A DNA stretch of 64,000 nucleotides from NCBI RefSeq assembly GCF_009296315.1, contig NZ_WHLY01000002.1, positions 558,001 through 622,000 of the forward strand. The letters run 5' to 3'. The notes under the pieces are model-generated. The model searched no databases. It was not told where the DNA came from and worked only from the letters and a program-made list of their open reading frames with translations. Both the position numbers and the translations under genes were made by a program. Position 1 is the stretch's first letter; the number at the start of each line of letters is the position of its first letter. Shown here one piece after another: positions 25,190 to 34,470 of this stretch. Source of the DNA: Salmonirosea aquatica. GTDB lineage: Bacteria > Bacteroidota > Bacteroidia > Cytophagales > Spirosomataceae.

Positions 25190-26254
25190 TCAAAAAGTAA
25201 GTGTCAGTTGCTTGCCCTCGTAAGGCTGGGAATCTTCGAGGTTGGAAAGCGAAACGCCCAGCAGCCGAACCGGAAGCGGTAGGGGAAAATTTTCTTCCAA
25301 AAGCTCGAAGGCCAGGTTTTCAAAAAAGCCCCGTTCCCGGATCGGCAGGAACGACGAGCGGCTGCGCGTCATGATCTGAAAGTCGTTCAGTTTAATTTTT
25401 ACCGTCACGGTGCGGCCATATACCCCGGTACGCTCGCACCATTTCCACACATCGTCCAGGAGCGGAATCAGCCCGCCCTGCATTTCGGCCAACGTATCCA
25501 GATCCTGAGCAAAGGTATTTTCCGAGCCCACCGACTTGCGCACGCGGTCGGGCTCGACGGGGCGCTCGTCCTCGGCGCGGGCAATGCGGAAGTAATGCCC
25601 GCCCGCTTTGCCGAAGTGTTGCCGCAGAAAACTTTCCGTTTGCTGGCGTAGGTCGAGGCCGGTCAGGATACCCAGTTCGTGCATTTTCTGAGCCGTTACC
25701 CGCCCTATGCCGTGGAAGCGTTCGATGGGTAGCTGCGCAACGAAGTCCTTGCCTTCTTCGGGTTTTATTACAAATATACCATCCGGCTTGCGGTGGTCGG
25801 AGGCCAGCTTGGCCAGAAACTTATTGTACGATACTCCCGCCGAAGCTGTAAGCTGAGTTGCCTGCCGGATGCGTTGCTTGATTTCCTGCGCAATGAGTGT
25901 AGCCGATTTGATACCCCGCAAGTTTTCCGTCACATCGAGGTAGGCTTCATCCAGCGAAAGGGGTTCGATCAGGGGGGTATAGTCGGCGAAAATGGCGCGG
26001 ATTTGCGCCGATACCTGCTTATATACTTCAAAACGGGATTTGACAAAGATCAGATGCGGGCATTTTTGCCTCGCCGTTCGGGACGCCATGGCCGATCGCA
26101 CGCCGTATTTGCGCGCTTCGTAGCTAGCCGCGGCCACCACGCCCCTATCACCGCCGCCCCCCACGGCCACGGGTTTGCCACGTAGCTCGGGATGGTCGCG
26201 CTGCTCGACGGAGGCGAAAAACGCGTCCATGTCTATGTGAATGATCTTGCGCAC
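25190..26254 (-). CDS. dinB: DNA polymerase IV (Y family)
   Basis: 354 residues starting at a GTG (MRKIIHIDMDAFFASVEQRDHP). Catalytic acidic residues are in DMDAFF and SLDEAYLDV; YNKFLAKLASDHRKPDG and the little-finger region (RVRKSVGSENTFAQDL) are typical of DinB. It performs error-prone translesion synthesis. The start overlaps the stop of the upstream lipoprotein gene by one base (TAGTG), so the two are coupled. No SOS-type operator was recognised. Confidence 0.95.
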   Translation of the reverse strand: MRKIIHIDMDAFFASVEQRDHPELRGKPVAVGGGGDRGVVAAASYEARKYGVRSAMASRTARQKCPHLIFVKSRFEVYKQVSAQIRAIFADYTPLIEPLSLDEAYLDVTENLRGIKSATLIAQEIKQRIRQATQLTASAGVSYNKFLAKLASDHRKPDGIFVIKPEEGKDFVAQLPIERFHGIGRVTAQKMHELGILTGLDLRQQTESFLRQHFGKAGGHYFRIARAEDERPVEPDRVRKSVGSENTFAQDLDTLAEMQGGLIPLLDDVWKWCERTGVYGRTVTVKIKLNDFQIMTRSRSSFLPIRERGFFENLAFELLEENFPLPLPVRLLGVSLSNLEDSQPYEGKQLTLTF

Positions 26255-26799
26255 TAGTTGTTTGCATTCCCTACGCTCCGCAGATTGGCCAACTGATTTT
26301 TTACCAACAGATATTGCTCATGTTTCATATCGTGCCTGCGGTCCGCTTCTTCCATATATTTTAGGTAGGTAGCCATGCTACGTTCGCTATCCCGCTGATG
26401 CCAGGCTACGTACCAGGCCGCCTCAGACCCCGCCTCCCCGAATTTGGCTATGCACGGCCAGCCGTATTTGTCGAGTATTTTATTCAAAAGCTTTTTATTT
26501 GCTTGATCGTTTCCATATATCTTTTTCCAGTAGTAATCCTTCCGATCGGGATTGCCATTGTAGAGGCTGTCACGATACTGCTGATCCGCCTGGTACATGT
26601 GGCCGAGGAGTACCTTTACTTCGTCGATCGACATAGCCTCGACCGCTACAAAAGGGTCGATGTCGGCATCCATCAAAACCGAAGCCGGTTCATATTCGGC
26701 CCAAACAGCTTCCAGATTATTGGTCAATTTCTGCTTGCCCGCATCTTTTTCCTGACAGGAAATCACCAGTAGCAGCGGCAGCATGACGAAATGTTTCAT
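26254..26799 (-). CDS. Lipoprotein with helical repeats, DUF6624-like
   Basis: 181 residues. The signal MKHFVMLPLLLVISCQ has a lipobox with Cys15. The body is helical (YKQADQQYRDSLY-type segments, then DQANKKLLNKILDKYGWPCIAKFGEAGSEAAWYVAWHQRD and YLLVKNQLANLRS). The IL-KYGWP-G-A--AW-V-QH pattern resembles small exported Bacteroidetes proteins annotated DUF6624; I am unsure of the number. Coupled to dinB by a one-base overlap, probably without functional link. Confidence 0.6.
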   Translation of the reverse strand: MKHFVMLPLLLVISCQEKDAGKQKLTNNLEAVWAEYEPASVLMDADIDPFVAVEAMSIDEVKVLLGHMYQADQQYRDSLYNGNPDRKDYYWKKIYGNDQANKKLLNKILDKYGWPCIAKFGEAGSEAAWYVAWHQRDSERSMATYLKYMEEADRRHDMKHEQYLLVKNQLANLRSVGNANN

Positions 26800-26863
26800 C
26801 AGGGTAGTTTTTTAGTTGAATACCTTACCAGGCAAACGGAAGAATTTGCGTGCAAAGTGTAGC

Positions 26864-27673
26864 TTAATGAAGGTTTCGCTGTTTCAGATACCGGATCAAC
26901 GCCTCGGGATGATCGGTCTGCATTCCCGACACGCCTTTTTGTAAGGCAGCATTCCAACTTATGGGGCCTTCGGTGGGTGACTGCACATCGAGCCATACGT
27001 CCACTCCGTGCTTTCTGGCTTCCTCCACGCGTTCCGGGGTCTTCAGATTGTCCAGCACCTGCACGTTGACCTTTTTAAGAAAAGTTTCCAGATCATGGTT
27101 TGTCAAATATTTTTCCGGCAGACTCGTCATCAACGGCAGATTAGGGGCGGTATTTTTCCATTGCTGATACTGTTCTTCCTTATTGAGATAGACAATAACC
27201 TGGTTTTCCATGTTGGCCTGCTGAATCAATTTCCAGGTTTGGCCTATATCAGCCTCTTTAAAATCCAGGTACACATTTATCTTTCCCTTGCAAAGTTTCA
27301 AAATGCGCTTGAACTCGGGGATGCTGTACTTTTTTGAATCAGTCGTTTTCAAGTGCAGATGTTTGACTTCCTTCCAGGTCAAATCGCTTAGCGGCCCCTG
27401 CCCATCGGTAGTGCGATTTACGGTAGCATCGTGGAGCAACACCATTTTCCCGTCTTTTGTCGTTCGCAGATCGACTTCCACATAATCGGCACCGACCCTG
27501 ATGGCTTCCTTGCAAGCGGCCAAGGTGTTTTCAGGCACCTTGACATGGTTTCCCCGGTGCGCGATCACCACCACAGGGTACCGCTTGGCAGGCACTTCCT
27601 GCCCATGAACTGAAATAGCAACAAGCAGGTACCAGAGCGCCGGGCCGATTACGCGTATCGATTGAAAGTGCAT
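26864..27673 (-). CDS. Glycerophosphodiester phosphodiesterase, exported
   Basis: 269 residues. An N-terminal hydrophobic signal (ALWYLLVAISVHG) is followed by a GDPD TIM barrel: VVIAHRGNHVKVPENTLAA and ADYVEVDLRTTKDGKMVLLHDATVNRTTDG with the catalytic His pair and the metal-binding Glu/Asp. The end (GVSGMQTDHPEALIRYL) is also typical. It hydrolyses glycerophosphodiesters to glycerol-3-phosphate in the periplasm. Transcribed alone. Confidence 0.92.
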   Translation of the reverse strand: MHFQSIRVIGPALWYLLVAISVHGQEVPAKRYPVVVIAHRGNHVKVPENTLAACKEAIRVGADYVEVDLRTTKDGKMVLLHDATVNRTTDGQGPLSDLTWKEVKHLHLKTTDSKKYSIPEFKRILKLCKGKINVYLDFKEADIGQTWKLIQQANMENQVIVYLNKEEQYQQWKNTAPNLPLMTSLPEKYLTNHDLETFLKKVNVQVLDNLKTPERVEEARKHGVDVWLDVQSPTEGPISWNAALQKGVSGMQTDHPEALIRYLKQRNLH

Positions 27674-27732
27674 CAGAAAGTAGTTTTCACTACACTACCT
27701 GTTTTCTGAGTAATCGGGCTACCCTCAGCCGC

Positions 27733-28317
27733 CTAAAAGCATTCGGCTAAGGTAAAGCTACTTTCCTTTAGAAATTCCTCAAAACCTCCGAACCACGCGT
27801 GTACGGTATCCCGGTCCAGGAAGGTATGGCGGCGGCTTTGCAGCGAATGTAGAGACATGTAGGGCCAGCGTCCATTTCCCTGAACCGCTTCGTGATACAA
27901 CGGGTAAAGATGCAGCAGTTCAACGCGGTGAGAAACTTCGGCCTCATTGGGAAGGTATTCGCAGTGCCAGCCCCTTTCGTTTTCCGAAAAAGTAATGTTC
28001 AGCGAACTGTGATACCGGGCCACGAAGTTTGAAATCTGGCGCTCAAGGTACCCCTGACAATCCTCGGCTACTTCCTCGATCCCGGCCCCTACCCGCTCGG
28101 TATGGCGTTGGAGAGAAGCTTCGTCCCTGATTTGCAGCAGCACAAAAAAAGAATCCGGTAACAGACAATAAGCAAATGTACGGGCAATGGGCTGAACCTG
28201 ACGGCAATACAAAAACAGAAAGTGCAGGTAGTCGTCGTGGGATGGAAAAAGCAGACTGCCGCTTATTTTTTTCGAAAACTGGTAGTAAGAGTTGGGGATC
28301 AGGTGTGCCTTGTTCAT
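27733..28317 (-). CDS. REP-associated tyrosine transposase (RAYT)-like protein lacking the HUH motif
   Basis: 194 residues with the fold pattern of Y1/RAYT proteins in the order expected: FPSHDDYLHFLFLYCRQVQPIARTFAYCLLPDSFFVLLQI, then ISNFVARYHSSLNI, then a charged end. In active members the strand after AYC reads MPNHFHLL, giving the two metal-binding histidines. Here it reads LPDSFFVL and both are gone. So the nuclease is presumably dead, while the fold is intact and the frame open, which suggests a domesticated DNA-binding role. It lies next to, and on the same strand as, an XRE-S24 regulator. Confidence 0.6.
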   Translation of the reverse strand: MNKAHLIPNSYYQFSKKISGSLLFPSHDDYLHFLFLYCRQVQPIARTFAYCLLPDSFFVLLQIRDEASLQRHTERVGAGIEEVAEDCQGYLERQISNFVARYHSSLNITFSENERGWHCEYLPNEAEVSHRVELLHLYPLYHEAVQGNGRWPYMSLHSLQSRRHTFLDRDTVHAWFGGFEEFLKESSFTLAECF

Positions 28318-28428
28318 TGATTCGTTGCGCTTTTATACGTTTTCAGATTCACTCAAAAGCATTCAAAACCCTGCTACCCCTGCACCTACCTTACTCCAAT
28401 TATCAGGGCACTCTGCAATCTATTCCGC

Positions 28429-29127
28429 TTAGCGGGGGAATTCCGTGTCGAAGTATCCGGCGAAGCGCCAGATTTCGTGAATATCGTCGCGCATTACGGG
28501 ATAAGGCGCGTAACGCTCGTTGGTAGATTTCAGCACCAGCAGACCTTTTTCTTCCAGATAATTGAACACTTTTTTGAGCACCACCCCCTCGTCCTGCGTG
28601 ACGACCAGACAAATCGTACCGCTCTTGATCGAATGCCAGTTTTCCACAAATTCGCCCATGACGGTACATCCTTCGCGTAAGGGTGGCATCGAGTCACCCT
28701 CGTAGGGGAAAGCACGGTACTTGCGGTCCCGCGCCAGGAAAGGTAGCTGAAAGGCGGGTAGTTCACTGATGTAATCTACGTCGCCGTAGCCCTGCGCGTA
28801 GCCGCCCATCGCCCGTACGGGTACATACTCGATGTTTTCCTGGTTTTCAGCGTTAACGGTCGTCACCAGTACCCGCAAATTTTCTTCTTTGACCCAGGGC
28901 CGGACCTGCATGGTAGACAGGTCATTAGTAAGCAGGTCGTCGCACGATATTTTGAAATAATCGGCCAGGCGCAGCATGTCCTCAAAGGAAGGCTTGGCCC
29001 GTCCCGATTCCCAGGCCGCCAGGGTCGATTTTTTGAATCCCAACTCCTCGGCCAGCTTTTGCTGGGAAGGCCGGGACTCGTGATTGTTTCTGAGGAATGA
29101 AATATTTTGAGCAAAAAACACAGACAT
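28429..29127 (-). CDS. XRE-family regulator with S24 (LexA-like) peptidase domain
   Basis: 232 residues from ATG 29127; an ATG three codons earlier is possible. An HTH_3 domain (QQKLAEELGFKKSTLAAWESGRAKPSFEDMLRLADYF) is followed by a linker and an S24 domain. The domain shows a cleavage-type site (MGGYAQGYGDVDYI), the nucleophile Ser in EGDSMPPL and the general-base Lys in VVLKKVFN. It resembles phage C2-type repressors and the XRE/S24 regulators common in Bacteroidetes chromosomes. No prophage genes adjoin it, so it is an orphan. It may self-cleave upon DNA damage; that is inferred from the residues. Confidence 0.85.
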   Translation of the reverse strand: MSVFFAQNISFLRNNHESRPSQQKLAEELGFKKSTLAAWESGRAKPSFEDMLRLADYFKISCDDLLTNDLSTMQVRPWVKEENLRVLVTTVNAENQENIEYVPVRAMGGYAQGYGDVDYISELPAFQLPFLARDRKYRAFPYEGDSMPPLREGCTVMGEFVENWHSIKSGTICLVVTQDEGVVLKKVFNYLEEKGLLVLKSTNERYAPYPVMRDDIHEIWRFAGYFDTEFPR

Positions 29128-29288
29128 ATGCAGCAATTAATTTTTCTATGCGTAAATATAATAATCAAAAACTAAAAATTCGAGTACATTTCAGGAAAAA
29201 TGCTGGTATTTTTTTTAATCAAACCACCAGGCCTTAGCTTTATTTTTTCGTTTGGCCATTTACCTTCACAACACCTACTAGTAACCCC

Positions 29289-29576
29289 ATGACGTATACG
29301 GAATTTAAGGAATCGCTGAAAAATGACACGCCCGCCACGGGACTGAACCCAATACTGGCGGCCCTTTGGCACGACGCTAAAGGCGACTGGGAAGCCGCCC
29401 ACCATGTGGCGCAATCGCAGGAAGGTACCCGCGCCTACGATCGGCTGCACGCCTACCTGCACCGCGTGGAAGGCGATACCTGGAATGCGAACTACTGGTA
29501 CCGCCGGGCCGGAAGTACCATGCCCGAAGGTACCTTGCAGGACGAATGGGAAAGTCTGGTGAAGGGGAATTTGTAA
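29289..29576 (+). CDS. Conserved small hypothetical protein
   Basis: 95 residues. Contains ILAALWHDAKGDWEAAHHVAQ and YDRLHAYLHRVEGDTWNANYWYRRAG, a helical, His- and Trp-rich pattern found in a small cytoplasmic protein conserved in many bacteria. The function is unknown. Monocistronic, divergent from the XRE-S24 gene, with two hairpins after its stop. Confidence 0.75.
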   Translation: MTYTEFKESLKNDTPATGLNPILAALWHDAKGDWEAAHHVAQSQEGTRAYDRLHAYLHRVEGDTWNANYWYRRAGSTMPEGTLQDEWESLVKGNL

Positions 29577-29616
29577 ATAGCTATTAGCTAATGGTTAATG
29601 GCTTTTTTTAAACAGA

Positions 29617-29650
29617 GGCCCTGATAACTTTTAAGGAAGCTGTCAGGGCC
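29617..29650. terminator. Hairpin after the 95-residue gene
   Basis: GGCCCTGA (29617-29624) pairs with TCAGGGCC (29643-29650) around an 18-base loop, between two converging genes. Weak as a terminator because no T run follows directly. Confidence 0.4.
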
Positions 29651-29669
29651 GATGATTAGCTTATGTGTG

Positions 29670-29702
29670 AGATTTGACAACTTTCAAAAAGTTGTCAAAT
29701 CT
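29670..29702. repeat. Perfect 15-bp palindrome
   Basis: AGATTTGACAACTTT (29670-29684), loop CAA, then the exact reverse complement (29688-29702). It lies between converging genes and could stop transcription both ways. Its form, an intergenic long perfect stem with a tiny loop, also fits a REP-like unit. No second copy was seen in the window. Confidence 0.5.
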
Positions 29703-29754
29703 GGAATATGGGATAGGAGAAGACTTACAGGACGACGTTCAGTTCTTTAAAGAA

Positions 29755-31539
29755 TCAGTCAGTCACCTTGAACAGCTGAGTGGGTGAATATTCCGACACG
29801 CGGTTGTCTTTGTCCCAGATCCTGACTTTCCAGAAATAGTCGGTATTGGCTTGCAGGGGTACCCTGGGGCTGGAAGGTGCCTTGGTGGTGGCATTGGCAA
29901 ATTCGCCCGAAACGCCGGCCGCCGATTTGTCCTTCATCTGTCCGCTATCCCACACGTCGCCCAGATTCTGTTCACTTTTTTCGGGAGAAGAAGATACCAA
30001 CACCTGATAGGAAGTTTCCTTGCCTGCGTACGAGGGTGTGGTCCAGCGAAACGGCGTAGCGGCTTCAGTCAGTACTTTTTGCCCACCGGTCTGTGTCCAA
30101 TCTACGGTCAGGTTTGTGGGGGGAGCCGAATTTCCGTCGCTGAACCTTTGGGCTAACTCGTCGTTTTTCTTGCGTAGAGCCAGCAGTTGTTTTTTATATT
30201 TAGGGTCAGCCGCCAGGTTACGGATTTCCTTCGGATCGCCTTTGAGCGAATACAGCTCTTCGGTGGATTTGTCGTTCACATAGCGGAAGTACTTCCAATC
30301 TTTGGTCCGGATGCCCTCGCTGGGCGGGATGTTGGCAAACTCCCACAGATGCTCGATCAGAATGGTATCGCGTTGCAGACTTTTGGTGGTACCTTTCACG
30401 AGCGGATACAGGCTTTTTCCCTGCCATTTGGTGGGCGCCTTCACCCCGGCGATGTCCAGAATTGTTTTCGGCACATCGACATTCAGGGCCATTTCGTCCA
30501 GATCCAGATGTTTATTGAGGCGCGGATCGTAGATAATCAGGGGTACCCGGATGGAGTTATCGTACATCAGCCACTTGCCTGCCAACTGCCGCTCGCCCAT
30601 AAAGTACCCATTGTCACCCATGAGAATAATGATCGTATTCTGATCCTGCCCCGTTGCTTTCAGGCGTTCCCGGATTTTGGCAATTTCCAGATCGATCCCC
30701 GAAATCATACGGTAGTAGCCCTTAACGCTATGCTGGTACTTTTCGGGCGTGTCGTAACGCCAGTACCACCGGGTCCGGTTAAAGCCGTCACGGACGGGTT
30801 TGGGCAGCCGGTTGAAGTACATGTCTTCGCTAAGATCGGCCTTGGGCATCTCGGTACTTGCCAGCAGATGATCCGTTTCCTTTTGCCAGAAGTACTGATC
30901 CTTAGCGGAATCATGGGCATGCGGCGCGCTGAAACTCAATGACAGGCAAAAGGGCTTGTCTTTGGGGGCTTTATCCAGGAAATCCAGCGCCTGTTGCCCG
31001 GTGTAGCGCGTCAGATGGACAGTATCGTTGCCGATTTTCTTGTAGTAGTACCCCCGCCGGTCGGGGTACGGGCCGCGGTCGTAATCGTCATGTACATCGA
31101 AAAGCTTCTCTTTATCCTTATACTTTACCCCAAATTTCCCGAAAAAGCCCGTGTAGTAGCCCGCGTCCCGCAATACCTTGGGGTAGGCAGTCTCCATGTA
31201 CTCGTCCCGAATCGGCCCCGTCGTGAAGCTGTACCGATGGCTACGCTCGTACATCCCGCTCAATAAAGTAGCCCGGCTGGCCGCGCAGATGGGGGTACTT
31301 ACCGCCGCGTTTTTGAAATACACTCCCTGACGCGCCAATTTATCCATTTCGGGGGTATGAATGAGTTTATTACCCGCGTAGCCGAGCGCATCCCAGCGCT
31401 GGTCGTCGGTGAGGATGAAAATAATGTTGGGTTGGACCGAGGCCTGCTTTGTGGAAGTTGCGGTCTTTTGGGCCATTAATGGTTTGCCCGCCAGCAGAAT
31501 AGAAAGACAGGCAAAGAGGAATGAACGGGTACGCTGCAT
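29755..31539 (-). CDS. Secreted sulfatase with a C-terminal fibronectin-like domain
   Basis: 594 residues from ATG 31539, selected for its signal peptide ([20 protein letters not shown]). The sulfatase domain has [14 protein letters not shown] for metal binding and the maturation motif Cys85 in [11 protein letters not shown], the site of formylglycine formation; [18 protein letters not shown] and the metal-binding Asp/Asn are also present. The end (from about residue 500: [13 protein letters not shown] ... VWDSG ... [23 protein letters not shown]) is a fibronectin-III-like module of the type seen at the N-terminus of rhamnosidases, perhaps for glycan binding. It probably desulfates algal or host glycans. 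No anaerobic maturase gene is seen nearby. Confidence 0.9.
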   Translation of the reverse strand: MQRTRSFLFACLSILLAGKPLMAQKTATSTKQASVQPNIIFILTDDQRWDALGYAGNKLIHTPEMDKLARQGVYFKNAAVSTPICAASRATLLSGMYERSHRYSFTTGPIRDEYMETAYPKVLRDAGYYTGFFGKFGVKYKDKEKLFDVHDDYDRGPYPDRRGYYYKKIGNDTVHLTRYTGQQALDFLDKAPKDKPFCLSLSFSAPHAHDSAKDQYFWQKETDHLLASTEMPKADLSEDMYFNRLPKPVRDGFNRTRWYWRYDTPEKYQHSVKGYYRMISGIDLEIAKIRERLKATGQDQNTIIILMGDNGYFMGERQLAGKWLMYDNSIRVPLIIYDPRLNKHLDLDEMALNVDVPKTILDIAGVKAPTKWQGKSLYPLVKGTTKSLQRDTILIEHLWEFANIPPSEGIRTKDWKYFRYVNDKSTEELYSLKGDPKEIRNLAADPKYKKQLLALRKKNDELAQRFSDGNSAPPTNLTVDWTQTGGQKVLTEAATPFRWTTPSYAGKETSYQVLVSSSPEKSEQNLGDVWDSGQMKDKSAAGVSGEFANATTKAPSSPRVPLQANTDYFWKVRIWDKDNRVSEYSPTQLFKVTD

Positions 31540-31740
31540 ATGCGATGGACTTGTTTTGTACAGGATACCGAAAACCGGAAAACCTACCCTTGAGGGACGA
31601 TTTATAGCACATAAAACCCTCACCGACCTACCCTCTACTCCGCTGGCGGAAGAATTTATTCTGTCTGAATAATTACTCATTAAACTTCCTCCAATATTTG
31701 ATCTCTAATCCCCGTTCTAACCAATAAACGACTTCTAGAA

Positions 31741-32103
31741 ATGAGAAAATTAATGATCATGCTGGGCTTGCTGGTACTGGGTACCGCTTCCTACGCACAA
31801 CAACGCGGTGGTGGCAACGCTACTCCCGAAGTACGGGCCGAGCGGCAGACGAAGATGATGACGGAGAAGCTCGGGTTGTCCGAGGATCAGCAGAAGCAAG
31901 TGTACACGCTGCAACTGGCTCGGGTAAATAAAATGCAGGAGCTGCGCGAATCACAAAACCGGGATGGAATGAGAACCGCCAACGAAGAATTCCAGAAAAA
32001 CCTGGCGGCTATCCTGACCCCGGATCAAGCAAAGAAGTATGAAGAAATGGAAGCCGAAATGCGCGCCCAACGCGGTGGCGGCGGTCAACGCGGACCGAGG
32101 TAA
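31741..32103 (+). CDS. Small periplasmic Spy/DUF4890-like protein
   Basis: 120 residues. Signal peptide (MRKLMIMLGLLVLGTASYA), then Gly-rich QQRGGGN, a helical core (MTEKLGLSEDQQKQVYTLQL ... NEEFQKNLAAILTPDQAKKYEEME) and a Gly/Arg-rich end. The L-L--DQ-KQ and L--I-T-EQ repeats are typical of DUF4890 and Spy-like proteins, thought to be periplasmic chaperones. Terminated by a very strong hairpin shared with the RF3 gene. Confidence 0.8.
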   Translation: MRKLMIMLGLLVLGTASYAQQRGGGNATPEVRAERQTKMMTEKLGLSEDQQKQVYTLQLARVNKMQELRESQNRDGMRTANEEFQKNLAAILTPDQAKKYEEMEAEMRAQRGGGGQRGPR

Positions 32104-32113
32104 TGATGCGTGT

Positions 32114-32163
32114 TGAAAGCCGAGTGATGAATGCTATAAAAAACATTCATCACTCGGCTTTCA
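32114..32163. terminator. Perfect 20-bp bidirectional terminator
   Basis: The 20 bases at 32114-32133 are exactly complementary to 32144-32163, with a 10-base A-rich loop, between two converging genes. The right arm ends four bases before the RF3 stop codon. Confidence 0.8.
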
Positions 32164-32166
32164 TCA

Positions 32167-33762
32167 TTAAATAACGGCTTCCGTTTTAAATTCCGACGTG
32201 AAGTGGAACTGAATGCCGGGGTTGTTCTCGCGATTCATGCGAATCATCCATTCCGATTCGGCCAGAAAAACGGGATTATTGTCTTTGTCGTAAGCGATCT
32301 GGTTGCCTTTCAAACGGATGAATTCGGCGAGTTTCTGTTTGTCGTCGGCCGTGATCCAGCAGGCGCGGGAAATATTCATAGGTACCCAGCGACACTTTGC
32401 TCCGTACTCGTTTTCGAGGCGGTACTGGATCACATCAAATTGCAGTTCACCTACGGTACCTACGATTTTCCGATTGCCCAGTTCCAGCGTAAATAGCTGC
32501 GCTACGCCTTCGTCGGTAAGTTGCTGCACGCCTTTATCCAATTGCTTGGATTTCATAGGATCCAGATTGACCAGCTCCTTGAATATCTCCGGCGAGAAAT
32601 TGGGGATACCCGAAAATTGCAAATCCTCCCCTTCGGTGAGCGTGTCGCCAATCTTGAAATTTCCGGTGTCATACAAGCCCACCACATCGCCAGGGTACCC
32701 CTCTTCCAGAATACTTTTGTCAGAAGCCATGAACGTGAAGGGACTCGAAAACCGCACGTCCTTGTTCAGCCGTACGTGGTGGTAAAACTTGCGCCGCTCG
32801 AATTTGCCCGAACAAACCCGGAAAAACGCGATGCGGTCGCGATGGCGCGGATCGAGGTTCGCGTGAATCTTGAACACGAAGCCACTCAGCTTATCTTCGG
32901 TCGGTTCCACGGGCCGCACGTCGGTCGGGCGCGGCTGGGGGGTAGGTGAAATTTCACAGAAAGTATCCAGCAATTCTTTTACCCCAAAATTGTTGATGGC
33001 GCTCCCAAAAAACACGGGAGCCAGCTCGCCCGCATCGTAGGCTTCTTCCGAAAACGGATCGTACACACCTTCGATCAGTTCCACTTCTTCGCGCAGGGTA
33101 GCCGCATCGCGCTCGCCCAGTAGTTTGGGGAGTTTTTCGTCGTCCAGACCAATCTCCACCACATCTTCCTCAATCTTGGTTTTATTAATGCGGAAGAAAT
33201 ACAACTTCTTCTCATACAGGCTGTAGACCCCCTTGAACTGCGCGCCCATGTTGATGGGCCACGTCAGCGGGCGTACCCTGATTTTGAGCTTGTCTTCTAA
33301 TTCATCTAGCAGATCGAACGGACTTTGTCCCTCGCGGTCGAGCTTGTTGATAAAAATAATGACGGGTGTCTTTCGCATCCGGCATACCTCCATCAGGCGT
33401 TCGGTCTGTTCCTCCACGCCTTTCACGCAGTCGATGACCAGGATTACACTATCCACCGCCGTGAGGGTACGGTAGGTATCCTCGGCAAAATCCTTGTGGC
33501 CCGGCGTGTCCAGAATATTAATCAGCAGATCTTTATACTCAAACGTCATCACCGAGGTAGCCACCGAAATACCGCGCTGCTTCTCGATTTCCATGAAGTC
33601 GGAGGTAGCGGTTTTCTTAATTTTATTGGACTTCACGGCCCCGGCCGTCTGGATGGCTCCGCCAAACAGCAGCAATTTTTCGGTCAGTGTAGTTTTACCT
33701 GCATCAGGGTGACTGATGATGGCAAATGTCCGGCGTTTTTTTATTTCTTCTTGGTAGCTCAA
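32167..33762 (-). CDS. prfC: Peptide chain release factor 3
   Basis: 531 residues, full length. GTPase motifs: [14 protein letters not shown] (P-loop), DTPGHKDF (G3), NKLDRE (G4). Near the N-terminus is [13 protein letters not shown], which separates RF3 from EF-G. RF3 recycles RF1/RF2 from the ribosome after termination. A small gene of another operon ends 26 bases upstream. No frame damage. Confidence 0.97.
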   Translation of the reverse strand: MSYQEEIKKRRTFAIISHPDAGKTTLTEKLLLFGGAIQTAGAVKSNKIKKTATSDFMEIEKQRGISVATSVMTFEYKDLLINILDTPGHKDFAEDTYRTLTAVDSVILVIDCVKGVEEQTERLMEVCRMRKTPVIIFINKLDREGQSPFDLLDELEDKLKIRVRPLTWPINMGAQFKGVYSLYEKKLYFFRINKTKIEEDVVEIGLDDEKLPKLLGERDAATLREEVELIEGVYDPFSEEAYDAGELAPVFFGSAINNFGVKELLDTFCEISPTPQPRPTDVRPVEPTEDKLSGFVFKIHANLDPRHRDRIAFFRVCSGKFERRKFYHHVRLNKDVRFSSPFTFMASDKSILEEGYPGDVVGLYDTGNFKIGDTLTEGEDLQFSGIPNFSPEIFKELVNLDPMKSKQLDKGVQQLTDEGVAQLFTLELGNRKIVGTVGELQFDVIQYRLENEYGAKCRWVPMNISRACWITADDKQKLAEFIRLKGNQIAYDKDNNPVFLAESEWMIRMNRENNPGIQFHFTSEFKTEAVI

Positions 33763-33788
33763 TGGGATATTATATTGTCAAGGTCGTA

Positions 33789-33986
33789 CTATTGAATGGC
33801 AGCGGATGAGTCATTTTCTTTCCCCACCTTTTCGCGCTTTTTCCTGTAAATTTCTTCGATAATGGGTTGAGTGCGATCATGCATAATTTGCATTGCTTCA
33901 CGCAGAGGCATGTCTTTAAACTCTTCATAAAGCTTTTCCTTCCATTCCCAGACTTCAAGTTGGGCTTTTGATATTTTAGGTTCCAT
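33789..33986 (-). CDS. Small protein downstream of the PIN-domain gene, possible antitoxin
   Basis: 65 residues from ATG 33986 (an ATG five codons earlier is possible). Contains AQLEVWEWKEKLYEEFKDMPLREAMQIMHDR and a basic end (IYRKKREKVGKEN). It overlaps the end of the PIN gene by 11 bases and so is translated with it. The W-WK-KL-E--KDM---E-M--I---- pattern recurs in small partners of PIN proteins in Bacteroidetes and Cyanobacteria. The antitoxin role is inferred from position; the order, toxin first, is the reverse of most such pairs. Confidence 0.55.
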   Translation of the reverse strand: MEPKISKAQLEVWEWKEKLYEEFKDMPLREAMQIMHDRTQPIIEEIYRKKREKVGKENDSSAAIQ

Positions 33987-34467
33987 AATCAATAAGCTCA
34001 ATGGGTGTAATGATTTTTAAAGGATATTTATAACCGAGCTCGTAGTTTTTGGCAAGAATACGCTGCTCTCTATTAATGTTCGCTAAATGTTTAAAGTTCC
34101 AGCTTACCAGATAGTCGATCTTGGCAACAGTGCAGCATGCAACGTGCAGAGCATCAAGGATTTTTCTGACAGGCAATATGGTTCCGTCCAGATACGCCTC
34201 TGCCAGAGAAACTACTTCTGCCGATTCTTTCAGTGGCAGTAACGAAATAGGATATTCCTGAAAAACACGCAGTAGGCGGTTTCTGTTTTCCTCGTTCCGA
34301 GTTTGGTTTATTTCATCAAGTACATATTCTGTGATATAGGTATCGTAGATTGACAATTTGATAAAATCCTCAAAAAAGGCTTCTGTAATCTCTTTCTTCT
34401 CCGGGGCATCGTCCGCAAATAGGAAGTTGATTACCGAAGTATCAAGGTACACCGTAGGCTTTGTCAT
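33976..34467 (-). CDS. PIN-domain ribonuclease, probable toxin
   Basis: 163 residues. The acidic catalytic residues of PIN domains are visible: Asp9 in VYLDTSVINF, an acidic residue in the middle (EYVLDEINQTRN), Asp in KILDALHVACC and the polar pair in LVSWNFKHLAN. The family cleaves RNA, often as the toxin of VapBC-like pairs. A small overlapping downstream gene is the likely partner. It starts 4 bases after the stop of the pyrophosphatase gene, which may mean insertion into an existing unit. Confidence 0.8.
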   Translation of the reverse strand: MTKPTVYLDTSVINFLFADDAPEKKEITEAFFEDFIKLSIYDTYITEYVLDEINQTRNEENRNRLLRVFQEYPISLLPLKESAEVVSLAEAYLDGTILPVRKILDALHVACCTVAKIDYLVSWNFKHLANINREQRILAKNYELGYKYPLKIITPIELIDYGT

Positions 34468-34470
34468 GAA

